A DNA stretch of 64,000 nucleotides from Rubrivivax sp. (GTDB lineage: Bacteria > Pseudomonadota > Gammaproteobacteria > Burkholderiales > Burkholderiaceae_C). Where the stretch lies: NCBI GenBank assembly GCA_024641945.1, contig JAHECD010000003.1, positions 1-64,000 of the forward strand, given 5' to 3'. The notes under the pieces were generated by a model. That model ran no database searches, was not told where the DNA came from, and was given only the letters and a program-made list of their open reading frames with translations. A program made the translations under genes and the position numbers. Shown here piece after piece: positions 17,753 to 26,050 of the stretch. The stretch's first letter is position 1. Each line of letters starts with the position of its first letter.

Positions 17753-18895
17753 CTAGGCAGGCGTGTTCGGCAACGCCCGCAGGTCATGGCTGGCGGCAGG
17801 TGAGCGAGCGAACAGACGCGCCAACAGCGACGCCGTCACGCCGACCATGGCCGCCGCGCCCGCCGTATGTGCCAGGGCCGCGATGAGCGGCCATCCCAAC
17901 ACGACGTTGGACAGCCCACTCGCGAGTTGCCACAGGGCGAGTGCAGCCAGCGTGAGGGCATAGCGCCTCGGTACGGCACCCCCAGCGGCATGCAGCCGCC
18001 ACGCGAATGCCAGCATGGCCGGCAGCAACAGGAAAGCAAAGATCCGATGCACCATGTGCACCGCCACCAGCGCCTCGCGCGAGAGAAAACCTCCATGCCC
18101 GGCGCGCCCGAGCTCGCGCAGCAGCGTGAAGCCTTCGGCGAAGTTCATGTTCGGCCACCACTGGCCATCACATTGCGGGAATCCGGTGCACGCCAGCACG
18201 GCGTAGTTGGTGGACACCCATCCTCCGAGGGCCATCTGGACCCAAACCATCCCAGTGACGAGGTACGCGCCGCGCGCGAGCGCGGGCGTCAAGGACAGTG
18301 GCTGACTCCGCCACGCCTCACGCTGCACGACGAGCAGCGCGAGAAGAACCAGGCCGCCCAGAAGATGCAGGGTGACGATGGCCGGATAGAGCTTGAGCGT
18401 CACGGTGAATTTTCCGAACAAGCCCTGCACGATGACCCAGGACAGCGTTGCGGTCGACCACCATGGCGACAGTGGAAGGCGCCGCCTCTCGATCCAGGCC
18501 ACAACGGCAGCCACGAGAATCAAGGCCCCCACGATCATGGCGAGATAGCGATGGATCATCTCTATCCACGCCTTCGCAAACGTGACCGGGCCCGTCGGCA
18601 TCGTGGATTGCGCCGCGTGGATCTCATCATGCGCGCCGAATGGGCTGGCCTCGGCATAGCACCCCGGCCAATCCGGACAACCAAGTCCCGAATCGGTGAG
18701 CCGTGTGAAGGCGCCGAAGACGATGAGGTCGAAAGTCAGAAAGGCCGTGAATGCCGTCAGCGCCGCAACGCGCCAGGCCACGTCCTTGCCGCGTTGTCGT
18801 CGCCAGACCCAGGCGAGTGGCAACAGCGTCAGCATGCCTGCCCAAAGCGCCATGCGCAGGGCCGGCGAAAAGTCGACGAGCGCCCCTGCCTGCAC
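17753..18895 (-). CDS. ctaA: heme A synthase (COX15/CtaA family)
   Basis: A 380-residue membrane protein with eight helices that oxidises heme O to heme A. Conserved histidines are visible in [26 protein letters not shown] and LAHTAGAA, and the paired extracytoplasmic cysteines in [11 protein letters not shown] and [12 protein letters not shown]. The start is taken as GTG at 18895, two bases after the stop of the preceding gene, which keeps the LVDFSPALR segment typical of relatives; ATG at 18852 is the alternative. It lies between the Sco-like membrane gene and ctaB. Confidence 0.93.
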   Translation of the reverse strand: MQAGALVDFSPALRMALWAGMLTLLPLAWVWRRQRGKDVAWRVAALTAFTAFLTFDLIVFGAFTRLTDSGLGCPDWPGCYAEASPFGAHDEIHAAQSTMPTGPVTFAKAWIEMIHRYLAMIVGALILVAAVVAWIERRRLPLSPWWSTATLSWVIVQGLFGKFTVTLKLYPAIVTLHLLGGLVLLALLVVQREAWRSQPLSLTPALARGAYLVTGMVWVQMALGGWVSTNYAVLACTGFPQCDGQWWPNMNFAEGFTLLRELGRAGHGGFLSREALVAVHMVHRIFAFLLLPAMLAFAWRLHAAGGAVPRRYALTLAALALWQLASGLSNVVLGWPLIAALAHTAGAAAMVGVTASLLARLFARSPAASHDLRALPNTPA

Positions 18896-18897
18896 GG

Positions 18898-19530
18898 TCA
18901 GCGTCCCGCGGTGTCCCAGCCGGCTGAGGCCCGCAGCAGGCGCTCCAGGTCGCGCTTCAGCCGCATGGGGTCGGGATCGCGGGGCGTTCGCATCATCCAC
19001 TCGCCCATGGGATCGACGATGTACAGATGATCTTCCAGAGCCTGGCCCTTTTCGGGTTCCAGCCAGCGCGCGAGGTCGGCACGCGGCACACGCAGGACGT
19101 GAGCCGCCTCGCCGCGGCCGAGCGCCGCCAGAAGTTCGGGCTTCACCGGCAGGTCGTCGTCGATCAGCCAAACGCGGTCGACGCGGTCGCGGTCGCGGCC
19201 CATCATTTCGCGCCACTGCCTCTGGACGAACAGGCGCCTGTCGCAGGCGGCGTCGCAGGCGCCCGACCCGACCGAGATCAGCAGCCACTGCCCCCGCAGG
19301 CTCTTCGCCACGACAGAAGCGCCCTGGAGGTCGCGCACGGGCAAGGCATCGGGCAAGGGGCGCGTGGGCAGGATCAATGTGCTGTAGTTGGTGCGACCTT
19401 CGGGCCGGATCACGAAATACGTCAGATAGGACGCCACTACCGGTGCCGCGCAGACCGCCAGCACAAGCAACATCTTGATGCGTCCGGACGTTGTGCGGCG
19501 GCCCAGCGCTTGTGCATCGACCGTGGGCAT
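18898..19530 (-). CDS. Sco-like membrane protein of the oxidase cluster
   Basis: About 210 residues with one N-terminal membrane helix (KMLLVLAVCAAPVVASYLTYFVI) and a periplasmic domain of thioredoxin type. It has a CxxxC pair in GSGACDAACDRRLF, resembling the Sco copper motif, but the paired histidine is not evident. Proteins of this kind are regularly found between surf1 and ctaA in Burkholderiales and are thought to help oxidase assembly; the exact role is not known. The start is uncertain: ATG at 19530 follows the SURF1 stop, while ATG at 19608 would add 26 residues overlapping SURF1. Confidence 0.8.
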   Translation of the reverse strand: MPTVDAQALGRRTTSGRIKMLLVLAVCAAPVVASYLTYFVIRPEGRTNYSTLILPTRPLPDALPVRDLQGASVVAKSLRGQWLLISVGSGACDAACDRRLFVQRQWREMMGRDRDRVDRVWLIDDDLPVKPELLAALGRGEAAHVLRVPRADLARWLEPEKGQALEDHLYIVDPMGEWMMRTPRDPDPMRLKRDLERLLRASAGWDTAGR

Positions 19531-19555
19531 CGTGTGCACGGTCAAGCCCAGAGGT

Positions 19556-20287
19556 TCAAGGTTGCTCTGGCCGAGAGCGCCGCGGGCGGATGATTTGGAA
19601 CCAGACATAGAGGATGACCGTCAGCGCGCTCAGCGCAAACCATTGGAAGGCGTAGCCGTAATGCATGTGCACGTTGGCCGCTGGCAGCGGCCAGTCGCGA
19701 AGCAGTCCGTCCGAGGGTGCGCCCGGGCGATCGAGCAATTGCACCGAGAGAGGCCGAAGGGCAAGGCGTGTCTCGCGGGCGAACTCCACCAGATCGATAT
19801 TTTGCCGGATTGCCCCCGTGGACGCAGAGTCGAACTCATACAGCCGCCCCGGCGGCGGGGCGATCCGCCCGACGACTTTTACGCTGGATTCTGGCAATGG
19901 TTGGGCGGACACCCGCGTCCGATCGAGCTGATCTCGCGGCAGCCAACCGCGCTGCACCAGCACGGAGGTTCCGTCCGCCAGCGCCAGCGGCGTCACGACG
20001 ATAAAACCGACGCGGCCCGCCATCGGCCGGTTGTCGAGATAGACGGTATATGAAGCCAGCCAGCGACCTTCGAGTTGCACGGGACGGTAATGCTGCGCAT
20101 CGGCGGCCGCCTGAGAGCGGGCAAGTTCATCAGTGTGCACCGGCGGCAGATTTCGACGTGTGTCGATCTCATGCTGCACCGCGAGCTTGCCACTTGCACG
20201 GTCGAGTTGCCAGACGCCCAGCCGCGCGGTCACGCCGGACAGCGCCAGCGCCGCCAGCAAGACGACGGCGCGGGATCTCCTCATCAC
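19556..20287 (-). CDS. SURF1-family cytochrome oxidase assembly protein
   Basis: A 243-residue protein with membrane helices at both ends (about residues 6-24 and 210-230) and a periplasmic domain between, the usual SURF1 topology. The family motifs LGVWQLDRASGK near the start, GRWLASYTVYLDNRP, and the C-terminal YGYAFQWFALSALTVILYVWF are clear. SURF1 helps insert heme A into subunit I. The start is MMRRSRAVV at 20287, with a second ATG one codon later. Only 39 bases separate it from the divergent twin-transmembrane gene. Confidence 0.92.
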   Translation of the reverse strand: MMRRSRAVVLLAALALSGVTARLGVWQLDRASGKLAVQHEIDTRRNLPPVHTDELARSQAAADAQHYRPVQLEGRWLASYTVYLDNRPMAGRVGFIVVTPLALADGTSVLVQRGWLPRDQLDRTRVSAQPLPESSVKVVGRIAPPPGRLYEFDSASTGAIRQNIDLVEFARETRLALRPLSVQLLDRPGAPSDGLLRDWPLPAANVHMHYGYAFQWFALSALTVILYVWFQIIRPRRSRPEQP

Positions 20288-20326
20288 GAAAGCACCCCGG
20301 TCGCACGGGTGAAATAATCTGCAGCC

Positions 20327-20551
20327 ATGCGAATCATCATCGTGATCATGCTCGTCGCCGTACTTGGTGCATTGGCCAGCGCCGGCTTGCTGATGCTGCG
20401 CCGCGGCGGCGACGACCGCGAAAAGCGCAATTCATCCATGGCCCACGCGCTGGCGCTGCGTGTGGCACTGTCGATCGGATTGTTCCTGTTCATCCTGTTG
20501 GCGTGGGCCATGGGCTGGATCAACCCGACGGGCCTTCCGATTCCTTCATAA
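20327..20551 (+). CDS. twin transmembrane protein (DUF2909-like)
   Basis: A 74-residue protein with two hydrophobic helices (about residues 2-23 and 45-64) separated by a charged loop (RRGGDDREKRN). Such small genes are conserved inside Burkholderiales cytochrome oxidase clusters, between ctaE and surf1 and on the opposite strand, as here. The name twin transmembrane protein reflects topology; the function is unknown, though position suggests oxidase assembly. A shared terminator follows before the convergent ctaE gene. Confidence 0.8.
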   Translation: MRIIIVIMLVAVLGALASAGLLMLRRGGDDREKRNSSMAHALALRVALSIGLFLFILLAWAMGWINPTGLPIPS

Positions 20552-20570
20552 GCCCGTCGGCGGCGCAATA

Positions 20571-20596
20571 AAAAACGCCGCGCGAGGCGGCGTTTG
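20571..20596. terminator. bidirectional intrinsic terminator
   Basis: AAACGCCGC (20573-20581), a 5-base loop and GCGGCGTTT (20587-20595) form a 9-bp stem whose ends are A and T runs on both sides (AATAAAAAACG before, CGTTTG after). It lies 20 bases after the twin-transmembrane gene and 26 bases from the convergent ctaE stop, so it can serve both strands. Confidence 0.8.
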
Positions 20597-20621
20597 TCGC
20601 AGCGTCAACGCACCGCGTTCC

Positions 20622-21506
20622 TCAAAGCCAGTACACCAGGAAGTACAGGCCGAGCCAAACGACGTCGACGAAGTGCCAGTACCAGGCTGCGCCCTCGAAC
20701 CCGAAATGGCGCTGTGGCGTGAAATGACCCTTCATCAGCCTCAGCGTGATGAAGGTCAGCATCAACATGCCCACGAAGACGTGAAAACCGTGGAATCCCG
20801 TCAGCATGAAGAATGTCGAGCCATAGATGCCGGAGCTGAGCTTGAGGTTGAGTTCGCTGTAGGCGTGCGAGTACTCGTAGCCCTGGACAAACAGGAACGT
20901 GATGCCCAGCGCCACCGTGATCCACATCCAGAAGATCGTCTTGCCGCGTGCGCCAGCGAGCAACGCATGGTGCGCGATCGTCAGCGTGAGCCCCGACGTG
21001 AGCAACAAGGCCGTGTTGATCGTCGGCAGCCAGAAAGGCCCCATCGTGCCGAAAGGCTCGACCGTGCCAGCCGGCGAGGCTGTCGCGCCACCACCGGCGC
21101 TCGGCCAGACCGCCTTGAAATCAGGCCATAGAAGCTGGTGATCAAGATTGCCGAGCATGGGCAGTGCGTGTACGCGAGCCCAGTACAACGCGCCGAAAAA
21201 GGCTGCAAAGAACATCACTTCCGAGAAGATGAACCAGCTCATGCTCCATCGGAAAGATACGTCGATGCGGTCGGAGTACATGCCGCCTTCGCTCTCGCCG
21301 ATCGCCTGGCGGAACCAGCGGAACATCACCGTGAGCCAGACGATCACGCCGGCCAACAGTACATAGGCGCCCCAGCCGTTGCCATTGACCCATTGCCCGG
21401 CGCCGAAGATCAACAGAAACAGGCCGAAGGCCATCTGCACCGGATGCTGCGACGGCGATGGAACAAAGTAGTAGGGCGCGCTGCCCGATGGCGTCATGGC
21501 CGACAT
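20622..21506 (-). CDS. ctaE: cytochrome c oxidase subunit III
   Basis: A 294-residue membrane protein with seven helices and the subunit III signatures: YYFVPSPSQHPVQM at the start, SWFIFSEVMFFAAFFGAL, GFHGFHVFVGMLML and AAWYWHFVDVVWL near the end. It is part of the aa3-type oxidase complex. The start MSAMTPSGSAP at 21506 has GAGGAGAG upstream; the 21 open codons before it are not conserved. It follows the DUF2970 gene by 46 bases and ends the first oxidase transcription block. Confidence 0.96.
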   Translation of the reverse strand: MSAMTPSGSAPYYFVPSPSQHPVQMAFGLFLLIFGAGQWVNGNGWGAYVLLAGVIVWLTVMFRWFRQAIGESEGGMYSDRIDVSFRWSMSWFIFSEVMFFAAFFGALYWARVHALPMLGNLDHQLLWPDFKAVWPSAGGGATASPAGTVEPFGTMGPFWLPTINTALLLTSGLTLTIAHHALLAGARGKTIFWMWITVALGITFLFVQGYEYSHAYSELNLKLSSGIYGSTFFMLTGFHGFHVFVGMLMLTFITLRLMKGHFTPQRHFGFEGAAWYWHFVDVVWLGLYFLVYWL

Positions 21507-21552
21507 GGAATCACTCTCCTCGAAACTGAATCTCTGAATCGTTCTGGTGCCG

Positions 21553-21798
21553 CTACCCTGCGGCGACACCGCTGCCCACCACCCAGCGCACCAGCATCAC
21601 GAGCACGCCGATGAAAAGCGCTGCGCCGATGACACCGGCCACGATGACGTGCACGGGGTTGAGTTTCTGTACGTCGCTCTCGTAACCGGCGCGCTTTCGG
21701 ATGCCGAAGAACGACCAGGCCACTGCCTTGGCCGTCTGCAAGAAGGACGACGATCTGGACGCGGCATCGCGCAGGCCGCCACCCGGGGCATTGCTCAT
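21553..21798 (-). CDS. DUF2970 small membrane protein of the oxidase cluster
   Basis: An 81-residue protein with a soluble N-terminal half (SFLQTAKAVAWSFFGIRKR) and one membrane helix (about residues 50-75, VHVIVAGVIGAALFIGVLVML). DUF2970 proteins commonly sit between ctaG and ctaE in betaproteobacteria; the function is unknown, with oxidase assembly inferred from position. The ATG overlaps the ctaG stop as ATGA, so translation is probably coupled. Confidence 0.85.
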   Translation of the reverse strand: MSNAPGGGLRDAASRSSSFLQTAKAVAWSFFGIRKRAGYESDVQKLNPVHVIVAGVIGAALFIGVLVMLVRWVVGSGVAAG

Positions 21799-22394
21799 GA
21801 TCGTGCTCCTGCGGCGCGGGCAGCCGCATCGACGCGACCCTCGGGCGCAGGCGGCGTACGCCCGCCGACCTCGAAGAAGGTATACGACAAGGTGATGGTG
21901 GTGACGTCGCGAGGAAGCTTGCTGTCGATATAGAACACGACGGGCCACGTCTTCGACTCGCCAGGCCCCAGCGTGTGCTCGCTGAAGCAGAAGCACTCGA
22001 CCTTGTTGAAGTGTCCGCCCGCCTGCATGGGGGCATAGCTCGGAATGGCCTGCGCAACCATCGTCCGGTTCTGGATATTCCTGAACTCGTAGTTGACGGT
22101 CGTCAGCTCGCCAGGGTGTACCTGGATCGAGTGCACCGCCGGCTTGAAATCCCATGGGCCACGCGCATTGGCGTCGAACTCGACCGTCACGGTGCGGCTG
22201 AGGTCCACCTGCGAATTCCTCGACGCCCGTCCGCCCGACTCGGCACGCTCGGACAGCGCCAGCACATTGATGCCCAGCGCATTGCAGATGGCGCGGTACA
22301 TCGGCACGAGCGCATAGCCGAAACCGAACATCGCTGCGGCGACGACGAGCAGCTTGGTCAGCATGCGGCGGTTTTCGGCGGTGAGAATCGTCAT
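21795..22394 (-). CDS. ctaG: CtaG/COX11 copper chaperone
   Basis: A 199-residue single-pass membrane protein that delivers copper to the CuB site of subunit I. The membrane helix is at about residues 12-32 and the copper motif CFCFSEHTL lies in the periplasmic domain, after GHFNKVE. The start MTILTAENRR at 22394 overlaps the stop of the 37-residue assembly gene (ATGA), and the end overlaps the DUF2970 start. Full length for the family. Confidence 0.95.
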   Translation of the reverse strand: MTILTAENRRMLTKLLVVAAAMFGFGYALVPMYRAICNALGINVLALSERAESGGRASRNSQVDLSRTVTVEFDANARGPWDFKPAVHSIQVHPGELTTVNYEFRNIQNRTMVAQAIPSYAPMQAGGHFNKVECFCFSEHTLGPGESKTWPVVFYIDSKLPRDVTTITLSYTFFEVGGRTPPAPEGRVDAAARAAGARS

Positions 22395-22504
22395 GGACCG
22401 AGCCACCACACCTTCGCGACAAAACCGATTGCGAAGATCACCGCGGCCGATGCCAGGATCAGCGCCAGCCGGACATTGGCCTTGCGTTGCGACTCGGTGG
22501 TCAT
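22391..22504 (-). CDS. cytochrome oxidase small assembly protein
   Basis: A 37-residue protein: a short charged start (MTTESQRKANVRL) and one membrane helix (ALILASAAVIFAIGFVAKVWW). Tiny genes of this type lie between ctaD and ctaG in Burkholderiales and are annotated as oxidase small assembly proteins. It starts 22 bases after the ctaD stop and its stop overlaps the ctaG start, which supports translation. The reading frame is open farther upstream, but that part overlaps ctaD and is not conserved in style. Confidence 0.8.
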   Translation of the reverse strand: MTTESQRKANVRLALILASAAVIFAIGFVAKVWWLGP

Positions 22505-22526
22505 GTCGATGGCCCGAGAAGTCCGA

Positions 22527-24152
22527 TCAGCCGATGACCTTGGTGGCCGTCGCGTTGAGCTTGGGCGGCGTCTCGAAGGTATGCCACGGTGCCGGCGACG
22601 GCACTTCCCATTCGAGACCTTCGGCGCCTTCCCACGGCTTCTGCGGCGCCGGCTCACCCTTGCCGCGCATCATCGGGACGACGACGAACAGGAAGAAGTA
22701 GACCTGCGCGAATCCGAACATGAACGCACCCACCGAGGCGAGCGCATTGAAGTCCGCGAACTGCATCGGATAGTCGGCATAACGGCGTGGCATGCCGGCC
22801 AGGCCGAGGAAGTGCATCGGGAAGAAGGTGACGTTGAAGGCAATCAGCGACCACCAGAAGTGGATCTTGCCGCGTGTCTCGGAGTACATCACGCCGGTCC
22901 ACTTGGGGCCCCAGTAATAGACGCCCGCGAACAGCGCGAACAGCGAGCCGGCGACCAGCACGTAGTGGAAGTGCGCCACCACGTAGTAGGTGTCCTGCAG
23001 TTGGGTGTCGATCGGCGCCATGGCCAGGATCAGGCCGGTGAAACCACCCATCGTGAACACGAACAGGAAGCCGACCGCCCACAGCATCGGGGTCTCGAAC
23101 GTCATCGAGCCGCGCCACATCGTCGCCAGCCAGTTGAAGATCTTCACGCCCGTCGGCACCGCGATCAGCATCGTCGCGTACATGAAGAAAAGCTGACCCG
23201 TCACCGGCATTCCGGTGGCGTACATGTGGTGCGCCCAGACGATGAAGGACAGGATCGCGATCGACGCCGTGGCGTACACCATCGACGCATAGCCGAACAG
23301 GGGCTTGCGTGCAAACGCCGGGATGATGGCGCTGACGATGCCGAAGGCCGGCAGGATCATGATGTAGACCTCGGGGTGACCGAAGAACCAGAAGATGTGC
23401 TGGTACATCACCGGGTCCCCGCCACCGGCCGGGTTGAAGAACGACGTGCCGAAATGACGATCGGTCAGCGTCATCGTGATGGCGCCGGCGAGCACCGGCA
23501 TCACCGCGATCAGCAGGTAGGCCGTGATGAGCCATGTCCAGGCGAACAACGGCATCTTCATCAACGTCATGCCAGGCGCACGCATGTTGAGGATCGTGAC
23601 GATAATATTGATCGAGCCCATGATCGAGCTCGCACCCATGATGTGCATGGCGAAGATGCCGGCGTCCATCGATGGGCCCATCTGCAGCGTGAGCGGTGCA
23701 TAGAGCGTCCAGCCGGCGGCAGGCGCACCGCCCGGCATGAAGAACGAACCCACGAGCATCGTGGCCGCCGGGATCAGCAGCCAGAAACTCAGGTTGTTCA
23801 TGCGCGCGAATGCCATGTCCGCGGCGCCGATCTGCAACGGGATCATCCAGTTCGCGAAGCCCACGAAGGCCGGCATGATGGCGCCGAACACCATGATCAG
23901 GCCGTGCATCGTGGTGAGCTGGTTGAACAGCTGCGGGTTCACGAACTGCAGGCCGGGCTGGAACAGCTCGGCGCGAATACCCAGCGCCAGCACACCACCC
24001 ACCATCAGCATGGTGAAGCTGAACAGCAGGTACATCGTGCCGATGTCCTTGTGGTTCGTCGCAAACAGCCACCGGCGCCAGCCATGCGGGTGACCGTGGG
24101 AGTGATCGTCGTGCCCGGCCGCATGGCCGTGATGGTCAAGTACTGCGCTCAT
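22527..24152 (-). CDS. ctaD: cytochrome c oxidase subunit I
   Basis: A 541-residue heme-copper oxidase subunit with twelve membrane helices. The N-terminus is histidine-rich (HHGHAAGHDDHSHGHPHG) before the family start FATNHKDIGTMYL. Metal-site motifs are intact: MHGLIMVFGAIMPAF (heme a ligand), WFFGHPEVYIMILPAFG (CuB histidine and cross-linked tyrosine) and VVAHFHYVL (heme a3 ligands). It binds heme a, heme a3 and CuB and reduces oxygen while pumping protons. It lies 37 bases after ctaC. The N-terminal histidine cluster might bind copper or zinc, which is speculative. Confidence 0.97.
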   Translation of the reverse strand: MSAVLDHHGHAAGHDDHSHGHPHGWRRWLFATNHKDIGTMYLLFSFTMLMVGGVLALGIRAELFQPGLQFVNPQLFNQLTTMHGLIMVFGAIMPAFVGFANWMIPLQIGAADMAFARMNNLSFWLLIPAATMLVGSFFMPGGAPAAGWTLYAPLTLQMGPSMDAGIFAMHIMGASSIMGSINIIVTILNMRAPGMTLMKMPLFAWTWLITAYLLIAVMPVLAGAITMTLTDRHFGTSFFNPAGGGDPVMYQHIFWFFGHPEVYIMILPAFGIVSAIIPAFARKPLFGYASMVYATASIAILSFIVWAHHMYATGMPVTGQLFFMYATMLIAVPTGVKIFNWLATMWRGSMTFETPMLWAVGFLFVFTMGGFTGLILAMAPIDTQLQDTYYVVAHFHYVLVAGSLFALFAGVYYWGPKWTGVMYSETRGKIHFWWSLIAFNVTFFPMHFLGLAGMPRRYADYPMQFADFNALASVGAFMFGFAQVYFFLFVVVPMMRGKGEPAPQKPWEGAEGLEWEVPSPAPWHTFETPPKLNATATKVIG

Positions 24153-24189
24153 TGCGTTACCTCGATTTCAATGACTTTGCGGACGGCGC

Positions 24190-25365
24190 TCACTTGCGCG
24201 CGGCGACAACTTCGGCGGGTTGAACCGCCTGTCCGGTCTTGTTCGACCAATTGTTCTTGGTGTATGTGATCACCGCCGCGATCTCGGTGTCGGACAGCGA
24301 CTTCCAAGACGGCATCGCGCCGTTGTTCTGGCCGTTCAGAAGCACCATGATCTGCTTGGTCTTGTCGGCGTCCTGAACCACCGCGGCGCCGTCGAGCGGC
24401 TTGATCGGCCCCGCGCCCTTGCCGTCCGGGCGATGGCAGGCCGCGCAATTGGCGTTGTAGACCTTCTCGCCGCGCGCGATCAGGTCTTCGAGCTTCCACA
24501 CCTTGGCCGGGTCGTCCGCGGCCGCAGCCATCGCCTTCTTCTTGTCATCGACCCACTTCGCATAGTCGTCATGGCTCAGCACCTTGACGTGGATCGGCAT
24601 GTAGGCGTGCTCCTTGCCGCACAACTCGACACACTGACCGTAGAAGTCGCCTGTCTTGTCCGCACGGAACCACGTGTCACGCACGAATCCCGGGATCGCA
24701 TCCTGCTTGACGCCAAAGGCCGGCACCATCCACGAATGGATGACGTCGTTCGCTGTCGTCACGACACGAATCTTGCGGTCGACCGGCACCACCAGGGGGT
24801 TGTCCACCTTGAGCAGGTAGTCGTCAGTGGCCTCGGGACGGCCGGAATCGGACATCGCCCGCTGCTTCAGATCGAGTGCCGACAGGAAGCCGATGCCCTC
24901 GCCTTCGCCCTTGATGTAGTCGTAGCCCCATTTCCACTGGTACCCCGTGGCCTTGATCGTGATGTCGGCATTGGAGGTGTCCTTCTGTGCAACCACCGTC
25001 CGGGTTGCAAGTGCCCCCATTCCGATGACGATCACAAACGGAACGACCGTCCAGGCGATCTCGACCGCCACGCTTTCGTGGAAATTCGCCGCCTTGTAGC
25101 CAAGCGATTTGCGGTGCTTCAGGATCGAATAGAACATGACCCCGAAGACGGCGATGAAGATCACCGTGCAGATCACCATCATGATGACGTGCAGCGAATG
25201 GATGTCAGACGCCATGCGGCTCGCAGCCGGATGCAGGTCGATCTGGTTCGTCGACGGCCCGCCAGGCAGGTCGTTGACGGCTGACGCCGCCTGCGCAAAC
25301 AGCGAAGTGCCGAGCGCAAGGCTCCAGCGGGACAGGGACGACCGAAGCAGGGACATCGTTTTCAT
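24190..25365 (-). CDS. ctaC: cytochrome c oxidase subunit II with fused cytochrome c domain
   Basis: A 391-residue periplasmic-facing subunit. It has a signal peptide ending near AQAASA, two membrane helices, a cupredoxin domain with the CuA ligands C245, C249, H253 and M256 (QCVELCGKEHAYM), and a C-terminal c-type heme domain with CAACH at residues 307-311. The fusion makes this a caa3-type oxidase. The start at MKTMSLLRSS overlaps the DUF2244 stop (ATGA); MSLLRSS three codons on is possible. First catalytic subunit in the operon. Confidence 0.96.
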   Translation of the reverse strand: MKTMSLLRSSLSRWSLALGTSLFAQAASAVNDLPGGPSTNQIDLHPAASRMASDIHSLHVIMMVICTVIFIAVFGVMFYSILKHRKSLGYKAANFHESVAVEIAWTVVPFVIVIGMGALATRTVVAQKDTSNADITIKATGYQWKWGYDYIKGEGEGIGFLSALDLKQRAMSDSGRPEATDDYLLKVDNPLVVPVDRKIRVVTTANDVIHSWMVPAFGVKQDAIPGFVRDTWFRADKTGDFYGQCVELCGKEHAYMPIHVKVLSHDDYAKWVDDKKKAMAAAADDPAKVWKLEDLIARGEKVYNANCAACHRPDGKGAGPIKPLDGAAVVQDADKTKQIMVLLNGQNNGAMPSWKSLSDTEIAAVITYTKNNWSNKTGQAVQPAEVVAARK

Positions 25366-25928
25366 CTTGGATCTTCAGACGGAAATGCAGAGGGCGGCAG
25401 GCTGCGCGCTGATCGCAGCGCGAGCCGGAGTTCATTGGCAAGTGTCGGGCGCAGTTCCGGGCGCAGAAAGCGACCGACGAGAACACGATGGCCCTGCCCG
25501 GAGATTTCGACCAGCGATCCTTCGCCGTGCCGCGGCTCGACAGAGACCCACTCGGCGCGGAATTCCGTCATCACGGTTCGGCTCCCGTTGGACTGCTCCA
25601 CTTGCAGCGTCTGGCCTGTCAGCGTGAGCAGGTCTCCGTCGCGCACGTGGCGCGCGAACATCAGCATCGCCGCGCCGACCGCCAGCAGTTCCAGCCCGGC
25701 AAAGGCCAGGACCACGGTCGCGCCGTGAAATGCGAAAGGGGTCGCGATGACCATGGACAAGCCACAAAGCGACAAGTAGACGGCCCCCAGTTGGGCCGGC
25801 GTCATCGAGCAATTGCGGCGCAGCACCCATTGAACGCCAGCATCGATGCCGGCACGCCCGAGACGCCAACCCGCCGCAGGCGAAGCCGCGGTGCCGGTCC
25901 AGGGTGAGGGTGAGATCGCTACCGACAT
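25362..25928 (-). CDS. DUF2244 membrane protein, first gene of the oxidase operon
   Basis: A 188-residue protein with two membrane helices (about residues 45-88: LGAVYLSLCGLSMVIATPFAF and LAFAGLELLAVGAAMLMFA) and a C-terminal soluble domain with the charged GRFLRPELRPTLANELRLAL end typical of DUF2244. The function is unknown; it is routinely coupled to ctaC in betaproteobacteria, and here the stop overlaps the ctaC start. The oxidase operon promoter should lie in the 122 bases before it (25929-26050), where no clear hexamers were seen. Confidence 0.85.
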   Translation of the reverse strand: MSVAISPSPWTGTAASPAAGWRLGRAGIDAGVQWVLRRNCSMTPAQLGAVYLSLCGLSMVIATPFAFHGATVVLAFAGLELLAVGAAMLMFARHVRDGDLLTLTGQTLQVEQSNGSRTVMTEFRAEWVSVEPRHGEGSLVEISGQGHRVLVGRFLRPELRPTLANELRLALRSARSLPPSAFPSEDPR

Positions 25929-26050
25929 TGCAGAGGCAGATTCATGTGCGTGCTGTGACCGAAACAGCCGCCCCGATGGCAGCCGCCGGACGGCAAGGTC
26001 GCCACCTCGCCAAAACGACCGGGAATTCTAGCGTAGGTATCAGTGCCGAC

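Noticed and set aside
17739-17762. Purine-rich GGAAGGAGAGA near the ctaB start as a ribosome site
   Set aside because: It is purine-rich on the plus strand, whereas ctaB is on the minus strand, so it cannot pair as a Shine-Dalgarno element.
16202-19288. Apparent long fusions joining Sco to ctaB sequence and ctaA to upstream sequence
   Set aside because: These come from out-of-frame extensions into neighbouring genes; the true starts are inside, at 16846 and 18895.
21975-24269. Open frame of 764 codons on the plus strand across ctaG and ctaD
   Set aside because: It is antisense to strongly supported oxidase genes and its product is a His/Arg/Gln-rich low-complexity string, as expected from a G+C-rich antisense frame.
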